Origin: Bacillota bacterium
GTDB lineage: Bacteria > Bacillota > Sulfobacillia > JAJZYS01 > JAJYTV01
Direction: 5' to 3'
DNA length: 7,073 bases
NCBI GenBank assembly: GCA_021806845.1
Contig: JAKAPV010000158.1
Coordinates: 1-7,073 of the forward strand
Shown here piece after piece: positions 5,833 to 7,073 of this stretch. The number at the start of each line of letters is the position of its first letter. Position 1 is the stretch's first letter. The position numbers were made by a program, and so were the translations under genes. Under the pieces are notes generated by a model. The model worked only from the letters and a program-made list of their open reading frames with translations, was not told the origin of the DNA and ran no database searches.

Positions 5833-6960
5833 TCAGGCAGCTGATGCGTTGGCCTTCCGCCCTTCGTCCTCCACCGCGCAGGCGATGGACCAGGCGAACC
5901 CAAGCAGCTCACGGGCGACTGCTGCCGTGGCCACTCCACCTCCCTTGCCGCGCATGATGAGGCCGATGTACTTCTTGTGCAGCCGGACCTGCGCGCGCCA
6001 GGAGATATCGCGAACCTGGGCGGTTTGCCCCTCCTGTCGCTTGCGCAGGGTCACTTTCAGGGACGGCTTGTGGCGGTAGGCCCATGCCGCTTCGATGATG
6101 ATCCGCCGCAGATGTGCGTTGCCGGTTTTGGTGATGCCGCCTTGCCAGCGGCTTGAACCGCTGGAGTATTCACGTGGCACGAGGCCGGCGTACGCCATGA
6201 GTTGGGCCGGATGACGGAAGCGGGAGAATTGGCCCACCTCCGCGACAAGCGTCACCGCCGTCACCTCCTGCACTCCGCGCAGCGCCTGCAATGCGTGGAT
6301 CACCGGAGCACGGCTACTCTGCATCGCCACTTCGTGGATCTCGCTCTCAAGCCGCTCGATCCGGCCCGAGATCTCGTCGATGGCGTGCAGATACTCTCGA
6401 AAGACGGCGCCGGTCGCTCCCTCCAGTTGGAGCCTGTCCAGCCAGGTGCGATGCGCTACAGACCAGGCCCGCGTCTTCGTCGGTGGACGCAGTTCGTGGC
6501 GGAGCAGGAACTTCGACAGCCGATGGCGCGCCCTCAGGCGATCGGCGACTGCGTCCTCGCGGGCCCGCACGAGATCCCGCAGCGCCTCATCCTCTTCGCC
6601 CGGCACCCAGACCGCAGTGAGTTCACCCGCCCGCAGAAGCTCTGCCAGCCGCACCGCGTCACGTCGGTCCGTCTTCACCCGGTCTCCAGGACGCTTCGGG
6701 ATCAGCGCGGGCGCCACTACGATGCAGCGGATGCCCATCCGCGTCAGCTGGCGATGCAGCCCATAGCCCGTCGGACCCGCCTCGTAGCAGACCAGCAGTT
6801 CCTCTTTCGGTCCCAGGTTCTCTATCAACCGACGCACCTTCTCCGGCGTGTTCTCGATTGATCCCCAGTGCCGTCCACGCTCCCTCCCGTCGTCCGCGAT
6901 CCCCACCGCGATGCTGTCCTTCGATGTGTCCAACCCAACGAACCGTGTGATACGATCCAT
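5833..6960 (-). CDS. IS110-family transposase (DEDD/RuvC plus Tnp_20)
   Basis: This RNA-guided recombinase moves the element. The 375-aa length is normal. The N-terminal RuvC-like domain shows the acidic set: D11 (FVGLDTSKD), E60 (VCYEAGPTG), D98 and D101 (VKTDRRDAVRLAELL). A coiled region (about 125-215) links to the C-terminal Tnp_20 domain with ALRGVQEVTAVTLVAEVG (226-243), LMAYAGLVPREYSSG (254-268) and GGITKTGNAHLRRIIIEAAW (274-293). The nucleophilic serine is probably in YSSGSS (265-270). ATG 6960 is chosen because AAAGGGG (6969-6975) lies 8 nt before it; an in-frame start 60 bp upstream lacks one and adds residues not typical of the family. No stop or frameshift is present, so it looks active. 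It is flanked by a 13-bp inverted repeat and a non-coding 3' region. Confidence 0.95.
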   Translation of the reverse strand: MDRITRFVGLDTSKDSIAVGIADDGRERGRHWGSIENTPEKVRRLIENLGPKEELLVCYEAGPTGYGLHRQLTRMGIRCIVVAPALIPKRPGDRVKTDRRDAVRLAELLRAGELTAVWVPGEEDEALRDLVRAREDAVADRLRARHRLSKFLLRHELRPPTKTRAWSVAHRTWLDRLQLEGATGAVFREYLHAIDEISGRIERLESEIHEVAMQSSRAPVIHALQALRGVQEVTAVTLVAEVGQFSRFRHPAQLMAYAGLVPREYSSGSSRWQGGITKTGNAHLRRIIIEAAWAYRHKPSLKVTLRKRQEGQTAQVRDISWRAQVRLHKKYIGLIMRGKGGGVATAAVARELLGFAWSIACAVEDEGRKANASAA

Positions 6961-7038
6961 CTTGCCGGCCCCTTTCGCTTGTGGCTCTGCGCCCTGCGTC
7001 CCACGCTGAGCGTAACCCACGTATGGCGAACTGTGGAC

Positions 7039-7051
7039 CGGCCTCGTTCAT
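7039..7051 (-). repeat. Inverted repeat at transposase 5' end (IRL)
   Basis: CGGCCTCGTTCAT is the exact reverse complement of 5584-5596. It lies 78 bp upstream of the transposase start. About 7 bp more (to 7058) are expected to belong to the element in IS1111-like elements. Confidence 0.75.
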
Positions 7052-7073
7052 CATGCCCAACCCTTCCGCCCTC

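Larger units (their letters stand above)
5578..7058 (-). mobile_element. Complete IS110-family insertion sequence, IS1111-like, about 1.48 kb
   Basis: The element holds an intact DEDD transposase and a 13-bp inverted repeat, ATGAACGAGGCCG, at 5584-5596 and inverted at 7039-7051. Only about 78 bp separate the outer repeat from the transposase start, but 236 bp separate the stop from the inner repeat. Subterminal repeats of 11-13 bp and a long non-coding segment on the 3' side mark the IS1111 group; classical IS110 elements carry theirs on the 5' side. The exact ends are uncertain. On the transposase strand a GG follows the GGGTT of the left flank and another follows ATCA past the right repeat, so GG is a candidate core dinucleotide and gives the limits used here. 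No ordinary target duplication is expected or seen. Confidence 0.75.

Noticed and set aside
7003..7013. ACGCTgAGCGT palindrome in the IS leader
   Set aside because: Short and single; may be a transposase or promoter site but nothing supports a specific role.

Overview
This is G+C-rich bacterial DNA with tightly packed genes, strong purine-rich Shine-Dalgarno sites and GTG/ATG starts. The YtrA-type GntR/ABC operon, the ArsR/MFS pair and the AGGAGG-like ribosome sites fit a high-G+C Gram-positive lineage (a high-G+C Firmicute or an actinobacterium). No gene here fixes the taxon. No tRNA, rRNA or CRISPR array was seen.

Region 1 (1-2882, + strand) holds a large ArsR/winged-helix regulator and an MFS drug-type exporter. 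The regulator reads well from a GTG at 308 but is cut by an in-frame TAG at 1208-1210, inside the DNA-binding helix-turn-helix. Its last 43 codons remain open and recognisable up to a TGA at 1340-1342, so it is a one-hit pseudogene, a sequence error or a suppressed stop. The MFS gene (1419-2720) is intact. The words TATATCGAA (at the regulator promoter) and CGATATATATCG (before the MFS gene) are candidate operators. A 31-bp near-identical direct repeat (13-43 and 2852-2882) brackets the pair.

Region 2 (2940-5430, - strand) is a compact three-gene operon: a GntR/YtrA-family repressor, an ABC ATPase and an ABC-2-like permease. ATGA and 11-bp overlaps join the genes. A promoter-like sequence and a TGTAC-N11-GTACA palindrome lie in front, and a strong hairpin follows the last stop. 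It converges on the MFS gene across a 219-bp spacer holding two large hairpins. The operon probably senses a cell-envelope or drug signal and exports or detoxifies.

Region 3 (about 5578-7058, - strand) appears to be a complete insertion sequence of the IS110 family, IS1111-like. It has an intact 375-aa DEDD transposase, a 13-bp inverted repeat (5584-5596 / 7039-7051), a short leader upstream and about 236 bp of non-coding DNA between the transposase stop and the inner repeat. In IS1111-type elements that 3' region encodes the guide (seek/bridge) RNA. A foldable segment at about 5645-5698 carries two 7-nt words matching the two element-flank boundaries in opposite orientations, as a bispecific guide would. 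This RNA-guided element is the most interesting system in the window. The 5411-5577 stretch between operon and element has no gene, only a hairpin and a G-rich (minus strand) tract.
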